Shown here piece by piece: positions 25,933 to 34,420 of a stretch of 64,000 bases of DNA; position 1 is the first letter of the stretch, and every line of letters starts with the position of its first letter. Source of the DNA: Gemmatimonadota bacterium (GTDB lineage Bacteria; Latescibacterota; UBA2968; GCA-2709665); contig JAPPJY010000089.1 in NCBI GenBank assembly GCA_028874335.1, positions 27,406 to 91,405 of the forward strand, written 5' to 3'. The position numbers were made by a program, and so were the translations under genes. Below the pieces are notes generated by a model, which was not told the DNA's origin, made no database searches, and worked only from the letters and a program-made list of their open reading frames with translations.

Positions 25933-27648
25933 TCACTCGGGACGCCTTGCGGTCGCTTTCCTGAGTGCTTCCGTGGCGGCCCGGTCAATCTCCCGGTTCA
26001 GGTTGTCCACCACCACGCCGTACTCGTCACGGGCCGCCTCGAGCGATACGCGTCCCTGTCGAACGTCGTTCAGCACCAGATCGGGATCGCGAGTACGTGG
26101 AGAAAAGTAGCCGCCGCCGCCGGGAAGCCTCAGGGTGACCGTCTGTCCCGGTTGAAGATCGTACTTTCCCTTCGGGTGCGGGCGGGACCCGTCTGAAAGG
26201 ACAACCTCGCCGACGGCGCCGTTACCGCCGCCCGCGAAACCGCGCGCCGGGCTCCTGGTGCGGTCATACATACACGAATGCAGTACTGCCGAATCGGTGT
26301 CCATTCGAAGCACCATTTCCTGACCCAGACCTCCGCGGAATCGGCCCGCGCCGCCGGAATCCGGGCGTAGCTCTCGCTTGAGCATCAGAACCGGCGAAAC
26401 CGCCTCGATGGCCTCTGCGGGCACGCCTTTTATTCCGCTTGGAAAGGCCGTGGCCGACAGTCCGTCCGATGCGGACCCGGCGCCCATGCCGCCGGCCGAA
26501 AAGAAGATATAGGAAAACACCCGTCCTTCCCGGTCATGCCCTTCCAGTTGCGTATTCCACAGCCCGGCCGAACCGTCGGCCAGAACCCGGTCGGGAATCG
26601 CCCCGGACAGGGCGCCGAATACCGCCTGAGAGAGAAAGTGCCCGATCAGGTGGCGGGCGCCGACGGCACATGGAAACGTGGCATTCAGAACGGTGCCCGG
26701 CGGAGCGGTTACCTGAACCGGCCGGAAGCTACCGGCGTTATTCGGGACGGCGGGGCTGATCGAACACGCCAGCGGGTAGGTCGTATAGGCGTGGGTATAG
26801 TTGTAGACCACGTTGATACCACGGTCCACCTGCGGTGACGTGCCATCGTAGTCGACGACAAGGTCATTTTCCTTTACCTGAATGGAAATCGCGATTTTCA
26901 GAGGATGGTCGAAACCGTCGATCACCACTTCATCCCTGTAGGTGCCGTCGGGTATCTCCGCGATCGCCTCCCGCGTGGCCGTCTCAGACCGGTCAAGGAT
27001 CAGTGACGCGAGGAACTCGATGTCCTCCATTCCGTATTCCGACATCATTTCCGATAGCTTCGCGGCGCCCACGTCGTTGCCGGCCTGCTGGGCATGGAGG
27101 TCTCCCACGACGGCATCCGGCGTGCGGACATTGGCGCGGACGATTTCAAGCAGATCGCGATTGAGGTGTCCTTCACGGAAGAGGAACATGATCGGAATAT
27201 GGAGTCCCTCTTCAAACACCTCGCGGGCGTCCGCACCCAGCGTCCTGCCTCCGATATCCATGGCGTGGCAGGTATTGGCGAACCAGCCGACGGCCTTTCC
27301 GCGATGAAACACGGGAGTGACCACGGTGATGTCGTGCAGATGCCCCGAACCCAGCCAGGGATCGTTGGTAAGCAGGCTGTCGCCGGGTTTCAGACTGTCT
27401 ATCGGATGCGCTTTCGCGAAGTGTCCGACACAGGTTGCCATGGTGTTGATATGGCCCGGAGTGCCGGTCACGGCCTGAGCGACCATATCGCCGGTACGGT
27501 TGAAGATTCCCGCGGAAAGGTCGCCCGCTTCCCTGACCACGGTCGTGAACGAGGCGTGCATCAACGCGGCGGCCTGCTCGTTCACGATGGATATGAGCCG
27601 GTTCCACAACACCTCAAGGAGAACGGCGTCCAGCTCTTCCTCGAACAT
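25933..27648 (-). CDS. hyuB: Hydantoinase B/oxoprolinase family protein (copy 1)
   Basis: The 571-aa protein has HyuB family marks: VVREAGDLSAGIFNRTGDMVAQ, GHINTMATCVG, LLTNDPWLGSGHLHDITVVTP, RPDSGGAGRFRGGLGQEM and the C-terminal LPGGGGYFSPRTRDP. With HyuA it forms ATP-dependent hydantoinases, 5-oxoprolinases or acetone-carboxylase-like enzymes; the substrate cannot be told. The start at ATG 27648 shares one base with the hyuA stop (TAATG). A further 106 in-frame codons upstream lie inside hyuA and are not coding. Confidence 0.93.
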   Translation of the reverse strand: MFEEELDAVLLEVLWNRLISIVNEQAAALMHASFTTVVREAGDLSAGIFNRTGDMVAQAVTGTPGHINTMATCVGHFAKAHPIDSLKPGDSLLTNDPWLGSGHLHDITVVTPVFHRGKAVGWFANTCHAMDIGGRTLGADAREVFEEGLHIPIMFLFREGHLNRDLLEIVRANVRTPDAVVGDLHAQQAGNDVGAAKLSEMMSEYGMEDIEFLASLILDRSETATREAIAEIPDGTYRDEVVIDGFDHPLKIAISIQVKENDLVVDYDGTSPQVDRGINVVYNYTHAYTTYPLACSISPAVPNNAGSFRPVQVTAPPGTVLNATFPCAVGARHLIGHFLSQAVFGALSGAIPDRVLADGSAGLWNTQLEGHDREGRVFSYIFFSAGGMGAGSASDGLSATAFPSGIKGVPAEAIEAVSPVLMLKRELRPDSGGAGRFRGGLGQEMVLRMDTDSAVLHSCMYDRTRSPARGFAGGGNGAVGEVVLSDGSRPHPKGKYDLQPGQTVTLRLPGGGGYFSPRTRDPDLVLNDVRQGRVSLEAARDEYGVVVDNLNREIDRAATEALRKATARRPE

Positions 27649-29735
27649 TATCCCAATCCCTCCACGCGCGTCAGGAGCAGGCTGCCGCACGCCTCCACGG
27701 CAAACGACCAGCCGTGGGGCACGACGGCGGTGGACTCGGCTTCTTCCACGATTGCGGGTCCGGTCGCTCGAAATCCCGGATCGATCCTGTACCTGTCGAA
27801 AACCGGCGCCGGTTCCGGACCGGTTTCCGCATCGAACAAGACCGGGCGAACGCCCTTTACCGCGTCCCCGCCCGTTGAAGCCGGCAGTTCCGGATCCCCG
27901 ATATCGGGCTTCGGCCCGGACATCCGCACACGCCAGTGAACGGACTCGATTTCCACGCCCTCGCACGTGCGCGTGAACTTGCGGATATATTCCGTATCGA
28001 ATCCCTCACGGATTTCATCCATACTGTCGGGGCCGATTCTGCCACCGGGAATCGGAATCCTGATTTCGTGGCCCTGTCCCACGTACCGCATGTCGGCCGT
28101 GCGTTCAATCCGCATTTGGGACGGCGCCACGCCGGCCTCCCGCAAAACGCCCGCGCCCTCGGTTTCCATTGCTTCGAAAAGCGTGTTCAGCCTCGCGTAA
28201 TTCAGGGCCTCCAGCCGTGCTACGTAACTCCTCGCGAAATCAAACGAAATCGGCGCAAGCATCAGTCCGAACGCGGAACTCACGCCCGCCGTGGGCGGCA
28301 CGATCACCGTGCCTATTCCGAGTCGTTCGGCCACGCCGCAGGCATGCACGGGTCCCGCGCCTCCGGTAGCGACCATGGCATAGCCCCGGATGTCGATGCC
28401 GCGCTCGGCCGCGTGAACGCGTGCCGCGTTCGCCATGTTTTCGTTGACCATCCGGTGAATGCCCCACGCCATACGATCGATGCCCGTGCCCAGCCGCTTC
28501 GAAAGCCGGTGGACCGCGCTGCTTGCGCGGTCCAGGTCCAGCGCCATCTTACCGCCCAGGAAGTAGCCGGGATTCAGCATCCCCAGAACCAGGTCGGCGT
28601 CGGTCACCGTGGGCGTCGATCCCCCGTTCCCGTAGCAGGCGGGCCCCGGAACCGATCCCGCGCTTTCCGGACCGACGGCCGGCAGCCCCATCTCGTTAAG
28701 GCGCGCAATACTGCCGCCGCCGGCACCAATTTCGATCATATCCAGTACGGGAACAAGGAGCGGCAGCCCGCTCCCGCGTTTGAATCGATAGACACGCGCC
28801 ACCTCGGACTCGGTTGTAACGGGAAAAACGCCGTCATTGCCAAGCACGGCCTTTGCCGTCGTGCCTCCCATATCGAATGCGAGCACGTCTCTCAGGCTTG
28901 AACGGCCGCCCCAATATGCGGCGGACAGCGCGCCGCCGCTCGGACCGGACTCGACAAGACGGACGGGAAACGCCGCGGCCGTCTCGGCCGAGCAAACGCC
29001 GCCGTTGGACAGCATGATATGCAATGGCGCTGCAATCCCCTTTGCCTCCAGACCCCTGGACAGACCGGCCAGATACCGTCGGGCGAGAGGCTGGACGTAT
29101 GCATTGGCGACGGTCGTTGACGTCCTGTCGTATTCCCGCAGTTCGGGCGACACCTGGTGGGACACCGAAACCGTTACGCCGGGCATCGCTTTCCCGACAA
29201 TTCGCGCCGCCTGTCGTTCGTGTTCCGGGTTGGCGTATGCGTGCAGAAAGCAGATGGCAACTGCTTCCACCTCTTCTTCGATAAACGTACTGCATGCCTC
29301 CCGGATCGACGATTCATCCAGGCATTGGAGTACTTCTCCTCTCACGTTCATCCGCTCGAGCGCGCCGAATCTCAGTCTCCGTTCCACCAGAGGTTCGGGC
29401 AACTCCAGGCGGAGATCATAGATATCGTACCGACCCTCGCGCCCAATCTCCAGCGCATCCCGAAACCCCGCCGTCGTGATCAGTCCGGTTCTCGCGCCCT
29501 TGCGCTCGATCAGCGTGTTGGTCACCAGCGTCGTACCGTGGATGACGCGTTGAACGGCGCCGGCGTCGCGGAAATCCGGCAATGAGTCGATTCCGTTCAA
29601 CACGGCATCGGAAGGATCCGGATAGGTCGTAGGCACCTTGGCAACCGACTGGCGGCCGGTACGGCAGTCCAGAAGGACGAGATCCGTGAACGTGCCGCCG
29701 ATGTCAATTGCCAGGACCCTCTGTTCTTCCGTCAT
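27648..29735 (-). CDS. hyuA: Hydantoinase A/oxoprolinase family protein (copy 1)
   Basis: The 695-aa protein has the actin-like ATPase start VLAIDIGGTFTDLVLLD, VIHGTTLVTNTLIERKG, SNGGVCSAETAAAFPVRL, AFDMGGTTAKA and EIGAGGGSIA. These match HyuA/OplA subunits. The start at ATG 29735 is chosen from the family N-terminus; GGAG and GGCGGG precede it. The frame stays open up to 29834, but that part overlaps the 154-bp repeat element. It is cotranscribed with hyuB. The promoter and leader lie upstream at 29946-30042. A second hyuA-hyuB set is at 41774-45633. Confidence 0.93.
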   Translation of the reverse strand: MTEEQRVLAIDIGGTFTDLVLLDCRTGRQSVAKVPTTYPDPSDAVLNGIDSLPDFRDAGAVQRVIHGTTLVTNTLIERKGARTGLITTAGFRDALEIGREGRYDIYDLRLELPEPLVERRLRFGALERMNVRGEVLQCLDESSIREACSTFIEEEVEAVAICFLHAYANPEHERQAARIVGKAMPGVTVSVSHQVSPELREYDRTSTTVANAYVQPLARRYLAGLSRGLEAKGIAAPLHIMLSNGGVCSAETAAAFPVRLVESGPSGGALSAAYWGGRSSLRDVLAFDMGGTTAKAVLGNDGVFPVTTESEVARVYRFKRGSGLPLLVPVLDMIEIGAGGGSIARLNEMGLPAVGPESAGSVPGPACYGNGGSTPTVTDADLVLGMLNPGYFLGGKMALDLDRASSAVHRLSKRLGTGIDRMAWGIHRMVNENMANAARVHAAERGIDIRGYAMVATGGAGPVHACGVAERLGIGTVIVPPTAGVSSAFGLMLAPISFDFARSYVARLEALNYARLNTLFEAMETEGAGVLREAGVAPSQMRIERTADMRYVGQGHEIRIPIPGGRIGPDSMDEIREGFDTEYIRKFTRTCEGVEIESVHWRVRMSGPKPDIGDPELPASTGGDAVKGVRPVLFDAETGPEPAPVFDRYRIDPGFRATGPAIVEEAESTAVVPHGWSFAVEACGSLLLTRVEGLG

Positions 29736-29794
29736 CCCGCCAAGCTCCAATTGACCCCAATTCGAGAAAAACGGCAACCGGGCGTCGTGATAAA

Positions 29795-29948
29795 ACCCTC
29801 CGAAACGGGGCATAATCGTCGTCCCGAAGGACATTATTTCCGTTCACGTCCAGTGACCTGGTGTATCCTGGTAATCCGCCGTCTAATCGCCTTTATAAAC
29901 TAGCATATATCTGATTTAACGTCCACGAAAACTTACGAATCAAGGTTA
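29795..29948 (-). repeat. 154-bp ungapped repeat, copy A (upstream of hyuA)
   Basis: This copy aligns without gaps to 39604-39757 at a constant offset of 9809. The core 29832-29948 differs at about 18 of 117 positions by hand count. The segment 29795-29831 is weaker (about 65% identical). The plus-strand core CCTGGTGTATCCTGG (29857-29871) is identical in both. Read on the minus strand it contains ACCAGG twice, 10 bp apart, then a CCAG-N4-CTGG palindrome. Confidence 0.85.
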
Positions 29949-29975
29949 AACGTCCAACGGCCTCGACCGTGCCAT
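29946..29975 (-). CDS. Possible 9-aa leader peptide upstream of hyuA
   Basis: ATG 29975 follows AAGGAG by 3 nt and encodes MARSRPLDV then TAA (29948-29946). The stop codon is the first base triplet of repeat copy A. In copy B the matching TAA is the stop of the Gfo/Idh gene. It could be a leader peptide or the remnant of a gene that once ended at this repeat. No attenuator stem was proven. Confidence 0.4.
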   Translation of the reverse strand: MARSRPLDV

Positions 29976-30013
29976 AAACTCCTTAAAACAGCTTCTTAGA
30001 CGCCGGAGACGTA

Positions 30014-30042
30014 AATATGCGCCTCGCTGACATGAATGTCAA
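30014..30042 (-). promoter_or_regulatory. Promoter for hyuA-hyuB copy 1
   Basis: On the minus strand TTGACA (30042-30037), 17 nt, CATATT (30019-30014). It implies a leader of ~270 nt containing the short ORF and repeat copy A before hyuA. Confidence 0.55.
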
Positions 30043-30174
30043 CTCCAACGCGGGTTCCTCAGCCGTAGACGCCAACCGGTCTTCATCCCTTGAAACGAGG
30101 AGTCCTTCATTAAAGCGAAAACCTCCCCGCTCGAATCCGCATCGCTGAAAGGTGTTCCATTGGCGCATTATGCC

Positions 30175-30203
30175 TTGACATCGTGCAGTCCATTATTTAA
30201 TTT
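30175..30203 (+). promoter_or_regulatory. Promoter for tRNA-Gly
   Basis: TTGACA (30175-30180), 17-nt spacer, TAATTT (30198-30203), ending 30 nt before the tRNA. Confidence 0.7.
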
Positions 30204-30233
30204 TCAACTCACTTGGCGCCGTAGAACATCGGG

Positions 30234-30309
30234 GCGGGAATAGCTCAGCTGGTAGAGCACAACCTTGCCAAGGTTGGGGTCGCGGGTTCGAGTCCCGTTT
30301 CCCGCTCCA
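30234..30309 (+). tRNA. tRNA-Gly (anticodon GCC)
   Basis: The 76-nt cloverleaf has acceptor GCGGGAA/TTCCCGC, D-arm AGCTCAGCTGGTAGAGC, anticodon loop TTGCCAA in stem CAACC/GGTTG, and T-arm GGGTTCGAGTCCC. CCA is encoded at 30307-30309. Confidence 0.97.
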
Positions 30310-30325
30310 GTTTTTTCACGCGAAG

Positions 30326-30370
30326 GCCCGTTAAACCTGCCTGTTTAACGGGCGCTGTTGTTGTTTGTCG
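30326..30370 (+). terminator. Terminator after tRNA-Gly
   Basis: A perfect 11-bp stem, GCCCGTTAAAC (30326-30336) with GTTTAACGGGC (30343-30353), has a 6-nt loop and is followed by a T-rich but interrupted tail (GCTGTTGTTGTTTG). Confidence 0.75.
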
Positions 30371-30412
30371 TCCACCCGGCCACCCTTGGGATCCGGCGCC
30401 GGAGGCGGTCCA

Positions 30413-31552
30413 GTGAAAACTGCGCTGCACGACGAATTCGCGCAATACCGCCTGCCGGACACCGCCCTGTGGACGCCGGGACCGCACGCGCTTACGCCTG
30501 CGGTCGAACGTACAATCCGGGCCTATCGGGCGACTTTCTCCCACCGTTCGAACGACTTCAAGTCCCTGTACACGCAGGCGGTAGCCCTCCTGCGTGAAGC
30601 ATTCCACGCGCCGGAAGCGTACACGCCACTCATCTTCGGCCACACAGGCAGCTACGACTGGGAGATGGTCGCTGTCAATACACCGCCCGATTCCCGGGCG
30701 GTGGGTCTCGATATAGGCGCGTTCTCCGCCCGATGGGCAGAGTTATTCGTGCGCCATGACCGCGCCGTCGACGTGCTTCGTGTACCATGGGGATATGGAA
30801 TCGAACCGGACAGGTGGCGCACCGCGCTGCGCAGTGGCTACGACGTCGCGCTGCTGACACACAACGAGACCGCCACCGGGGTCATGCTCCCCGTCGACGC
30901 CCTCTGCCGGGACGCGCGCCTCCGGTCGCCGGAAATGCTCGTCGCCATCGACGGCGTAAGTATCGCCGGTGCGGTTGAAGTTGACATTGGTACGATGCGA
31001 CCGGACTACTATCTCTGGAGCCTGCAGAAGGACTTCGGGATTCCCGCCGTCGGGTCGGTGATGATCGTCTCGAATCGAGCGCTTGAGACGGCCGGAGGTG
31101 TCGCGAAACGCGGATACGTGCTGGACCTGATCGAATGGCATACCCGCGCCGCTGACGCGCAGACGCCCGTAACCGTATCCGATCTCATGTTGCGCTGCCT
31201 GATCGCCCGTCTCGAGGAAATGCTGGACGAGGGCGATGCCCGCTTCCGGCGACACAGGAATCTCGCGCGAATGCAGAGGGACTGGGCGGCGAAACACGGC
31301 CTGGGTCTGCTCGCGCAGCCGGAATTCTGCAGCCCCACCGTCACCGCCGTTCTGATGCCCGATTCCATCCCGGCGACGGAACTCGTCCACGCGGCGAAAA
31401 ACGTGCTGAACGTACAGATCGCGCCGGGTTACGGCCCCATGCAGAATACCGCCATACGGATCGCCGCAATGGGAAGCACTTCGGAATCGGAAATGGAGCG
31501 GTTTCTGGCGGGGCTTTCGCTGATGATCAGGAACTGGTCGGCCGCAACTTGA
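30413..31552 (+). CDS. Class V PLP aminotransferase (alanine-glyoxylate/serine-pyruvate type)
   Basis: The 379-aa protein has the small-fold class V pattern: LWTPGPHALTPAVERT at the N-terminus, FGHTGSYDWEMVAVN, LLTHNETATGVMLPVD, VAIDGVSIAGAVEVD, and the probable Schiff-base lysine in WSLQKDFGIPA (Lys206). Relatives transaminate glyoxylate with alanine or serine. The GTG at 30413 is chosen because GGAGG lies 7 nt upstream; an ATG at 30365 overlaps that site. It is 13 nt upstream of the rhomboid gene on the same strand. Confidence 0.85.
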   Translation: MKTALHDEFAQYRLPDTALWTPGPHALTPAVERTIRAYRATFSHRSNDFKSLYTQAVALLREAFHAPEAYTPLIFGHTGSYDWEMVAVNTPPDSRAVGLDIGAFSARWAELFVRHDRAVDVLRVPWGYGIEPDRWRTALRSGYDVALLTHNETATGVMLPVDALCRDARLRSPEMLVAIDGVSIAGAVEVDIGTMRPDYYLWSLQKDFGIPAVGSVMIVSNRALETAGGVAKRGYVLDLIEWHTRAADAQTPVTVSDLMLRCLIARLEEMLDEGDARFRRHRNLARMQRDWAAKHGLGLLAQPEFCSPTVTAVLMPDSIPATELVHAAKNVLNVQIAPGYGPMQNTAIRIAAMGSTSESEMERFLAGLSLMIRNWSAAT

Positions 31553-31565
31553 ACAGAGGGTCGCA

Positions 31566-32381
31566 ATGCCTCCTACCTCGATGGTCTGTCCGGGCTGCCG
31601 CAACCTGATCAGCACGGAAGAAAAAAAATGTCCGTACTGCGGCGCCTATCGCCCGGGTCTCTGGGGGCTCGGCCCCGCCCTGAGCCGGCTGTTCGGATCG
31701 AGAATCGACGTTCTCACCCTCATTCCCACGGCATGTATCGTCCTTTTCCTGCTCAGTCTGCTCCTGGACCTGGAATCGGCGCTGTCGCTGCACGGCGGCT
31801 TCTTCGGCATGCTTTCGCCCGGTTTTCATGCGACCGCGATCCTGGGAATGACAGACGGAAACGCGCCGTGGTGGACACTGTTCACGGCCATCTATCTGCA
31901 CGGCGGGTTGTTACATATCCTCTTCAACGTGCTGTGGATACGGCAACTGGGCCCGGAAGTCGGCAATCTATACGGCCCGGCGCGCTATTTCATCATTTTT
32001 ACGACTGGCGGCGTCGTTGGCTTTTTCCTTTCCAACGCCGTTTCCGGCTATCCCACGCTGGGCGCCTCCGGCTCGATTTTCGGACTTCTGGCCGCCCTCA
32101 TCGTCTATGGCCGAAGCCAGAAGACCAGCTTCGCCGCCCTGATGACGCGTCAGATCTGGCAGTGGGCAATCATGCTCTTCATCTTCGGCTTTCTCATGCA
32201 GGGTGTCAACAACTGGGCCCACTTCGGCGGATTCGCCGGGGGATGGATCGCTTCACGGCTCCTCGTCTCGAGCGCGCGCTGGCGCGAGGGGCGCCTCACC
32301 GTGGTGGTCGCCCTGCTCCTTCTCATGATCACCGGAGCCGGTTTCGTGCTGTCGATATACAGCGCGATCCGCGGCTTGTAG
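31566..32381 (+). CDS. Rhomboid intramembrane serine protease with N-terminal zinc ribbon
   Basis: The 271-aa membrane protein begins with a zinc ribbon (Cys8-x2-Cys11, Cys22-x2-Cys25). About six transmembrane helices follow, with the rhomboid marks HGGLLHILFN, the catalytic Ser in GASGSIFG (Ser168) and His in NNWAHFGGFAGG (His219). It cleaves other membrane proteins within the bilayer; the substrate is unknown. The zinc-ribbon plus rhomboid layout is widespread in bacteria. It follows the class V aminotransferase by 13 nt, so the two are probably cotranscribed. Confidence 0.93.
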   Translation: MPPTSMVCPGCRNLISTEEKKCPYCGAYRPGLWGLGPALSRLFGSRIDVLTLIPTACIVLFLLSLLLDLESALSLHGGFFGMLSPGFHATAILGMTDGNAPWWTLFTAIYLHGGLLHILFNVLWIRQLGPEVGNLYGPARYFIIFTTGGVVGFFLSNAVSGYPTLGASGSIFGLLAALIVYGRSQKTSFAALMTRQIWQWAIMLFIFGFLMQGVNNWAHFGGFAGGWIASRLLVSSARWREGRLTVVVALLLLMITGAGFVLSIYSAIRGL

Positions 32382-32441
32382 TTTCCGGGTACAGTTCCGC
32401 CCCGTCTCCGCCACGGACGGACCGGAGTCCGCGGCAACGGC

Positions 32442-33293
32442 CTACTGGAATTTCCGTTCCGCCCAGTCCTTCCGATCCCTGACGACGTTTTCAGGTGCCT
32501 TCCCGCTTCTGGCCATATGCCCCAGTTGGGCACGCATTGTAGGCTGAGTCGCGTCCTGGTACCGCCAGTCCATGCTCCAGCGCACCTTACGGGTCCTGTT
32601 GGGCAGTCCGCAATGGAACATCAGGTTATGAAACAGGACCACGTCGCCTGGGTCCACTTCGATAGAGACCGCCTGTCCCAGACGCGGATCCAGCTCCTCC
32701 TGTGATATTTCAAGGTAATACTCCCGCTTTTCATGAGGCACGATGCCCAGCCTGTGCGTACCGGGCACAAACTGCATACAGCCGTTTTCCTCCGTCGCGG
32801 GCACGAGGGGGGCCCAGACGTTCAGCATTCTCAGCGTCTCCACGCCATCGGCGGCCTGCGCCGTGTATCCCCCGTCCTGATGCCAAAGGACCAGCGTTCC
32901 CTTCCAATCGGGAAACTTCGGGCGCGCCGTATAATTCGGATATAGCCTGACCTCGGGTCCGAGGAGCAGTTCTGCGACATCCAGGAGACGAGGGTGAAAG
33001 AACAGATCGAAGAGCCTGGGCCCGTGCAATTCAGGCCGGAATGACGTGGGCGCCAGCTCCATGCAGTATTCGAACAACCGCGCAATGCGGGTTTCGAACG
33101 GCGCGTGCCTGAAAGGATCCGTGATTCTTTCCAACGCCAATAACCGCTCCGCCTGACGGTCAACCAGAACGTCGAGTTCCTCTCGGACACCCTCGATAAC
33201 GGTCGATGCCAGAAACGCCTTCAATATCACGTAGCCGTCACGATCGAACGCCTGCTTCAAAGCGTCTTCGTCCACCGGTCTAGCGCTTGACAT
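32442..33293 (-). CDS. Phytanoyl-CoA dioxygenase (PhyH) family protein
   Basis: The 283-aa Fe(II)/2-oxoglutarate-dependent oxygenase has the metal pair in LWHQDGG and the distal His in HNLMFHCGLPNRT, with a downstream Arg for 2-oxoglutarate. Members hydroxylate lipids, natural products or small acids. The start at ATG 33293 has GGAGG 5 nt upstream. It follows the Fe-ADH stop by 8 nt and is last in the operon. PhyH genes are very numerous in Latescibacterota- and Poribacteria-like genomes, which is part of my lineage guess. Confidence 0.9.
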   Translation of the reverse strand: MSSARPVDEDALKQAFDRDGYVILKAFLASTVIEGVREELDVLVDRQAERLLALERITDPFRHAPFETRIARLFEYCMELAPTSFRPELHGPRLFDLFFHPRLLDVAELLLGPEVRLYPNYTARPKFPDWKGTLVLWHQDGGYTAQAADGVETLRMLNVWAPLVPATEENGCMQFVPGTHRLGIVPHEKREYYLEISQEELDPRLGQAVSIEVDPGDVVLFHNLMFHCGLPNRTRKVRWSMDWRYQDATQPTMRAQLGHMARSGKAPENVVRDRKDWAERKFQ

Positions 33294-33301
33294 GTGACCT
33301 C

Positions 33302-34420
33302 CTACAGGACAGACAGGTAAAGCATCCGGCACGCGGCTTCATCCAGCGGCCTCGGGTTTGTCGGGCTGCAATGGTCCGCTGCCGCCTTCGCCGCCAGCGG
33401 TTCCAGCTCCTCCCGGGTAACACCCAGGTCCGAAAGCGACTCCGGCATCCCAATCCGCCTGTTCATCGCTTCGAAATAATCCGGCAGATCGGATCCCTTT
33501 CTCAGGCGCAGCCGTTGCGCCATCGTCTCAAATTTGCCGGCGCAAAAGTCGAAGTTGAATCTCAGGACGGCGGGAAGAAACAGGCCGTTGAGCGTACCGT
33601 GATGCAGTGACCTGCCCAGAGACCCCAACGGATGACTCAGGCTGTGCACGGCGCCCAGGCTCTTCTGAAACGCGAGGCCGCCCTGCAACGCGCACATCAG
33701 CATCTCCTTCCTGGCCTCCCGGTCCGTCCCGTCCAGGCATGCGGTGGAAATGTGACGACAGCCTCGTTCCAGCCCGTCGAGCGCGATCGCGTCGGCAACG
33801 GGGTTGACGCGCGTGCTGCAGAAGGTCTCCACGCAATGTGAAATGGCGTCCATTCCCGTGCCGGCGCTCAGAGAAGGCGGCATCGTCATTGTCAGTTCCG
33901 GATCGCATACCGCGGCCGCGGGCGTTAAATAGCGGCTCAGGATTCCCACCTTGTCGCCGGAACTCAACGTCACCAGGGCGGCTCTGCCCACCTCGCTCCC
34001 GCTGCCAGCGGTGGTTGGTACGGCGACAATGGGCGGCACCCGGCGCGTGACGCGTATCGTGCCGCCACACCGCATCGTATATGACTCGAGCGGTCCTGCG
34101 TGCCCCGCCAGAATCCCCGCGCATTTCGCGAGATCCAAGGAGGAACCGCCTCCGACCGCGACCAATCCGTCGCACCGCCCTTTCCGGTAGACCTGCAGCG
34201 CTTTCAGTACCTGCGGTTCCGACGGATTGGGTTTAACGCCGCTGTACACGGCCGCGTCGCGCAGGCCAACGCGATTCGCAATACCCAGATCCTTCAGACC
34301 GGGGTCGGTCACCAGGAGCGGCCGGCGTATGCCGATCTCAGCGAGCAGGTCGGGGACGACGCGGGAGACGCCGAACCCGAAATACACGTCGGTCAGATAG
34401 GATATCGAGGGTTGAATCAT
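33302..34420 (-). CDS. Iron-containing alcohol dehydrogenase
   Basis: The 372-aa NAD(P)-dependent protein has group III ADH motifs: GGGSSLDLAK for nucleotide binding, PTTAGSGSEV, and metal ligands in GMDAISHCVE and HSLSHPLGSLGRSLHHG. It would interconvert an alcohol and aldehyde made or used by its neighbours. The start overlaps the FAD-enzyme stop as ATGA. PhyH follows after 8 nt. The substrate is not readable. Confidence 0.93.
   Translation of the reverse strand: MIQPSISYLTDVYFGFGVSRVVPDLLAEIGIRRPLLVTDPGLKDLGIANRVGLRDAAVYSGVKPNPSEPQVLKALQVYRKGRCDGLVAVGGGSSLDLAKCAGILAGHAGPLESYTMRCGGTIRVTRRVPPIVAVPTTAGSGSEVGRAALVTLSSGDKVGILSRYLTPAAAVCDPELTMTMPPSLSAGTGMDAISHCVETFCSTRVNPVADAIALDGLERGCRHISTACLDGTDREARKEMLMCALQGGLAFQKSLGAVHSLSHPLGSLGRSLHHGTLNGLFLPAVLRFNFDFCAGKFETMAQRLRLRKGSDLPDYFEAMNRRIGMPESLSDLGVTREELEPLAAKAAADHCSPTNPRPLDEAACRMLYLSVL

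Larger units (their letters stand above)
29736..30233. other. Intergenic regulatory region between hyuA copy 1 and tRNA-Gly
   Basis: About 500 bases, AT-richer than the surroundings. It holds repeat copy A (29795-29948), a 9-codon leader ORF with good ribosome site (29946-29975), a minus-strand promoter (30014-30042) and the tRNA-Gly promoter (30175-30203). A 61-codon minus-strand frame (29983-30168) overlaps the promoter and has no ribosome site. Confidence 0.6.

Noticed and set aside
29736..29834. Extended N-terminus of hyuA copy 1 (33 codons)
   Set aside because: It lies partly in the repeat element; family members begin at the ATG 29735 region.
29983..30168. 61-codon minus-strand frame near tRNA-Gly
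   Set aside because: No ribosome site, and a good promoter motif lies inside it; more likely regulatory DNA.
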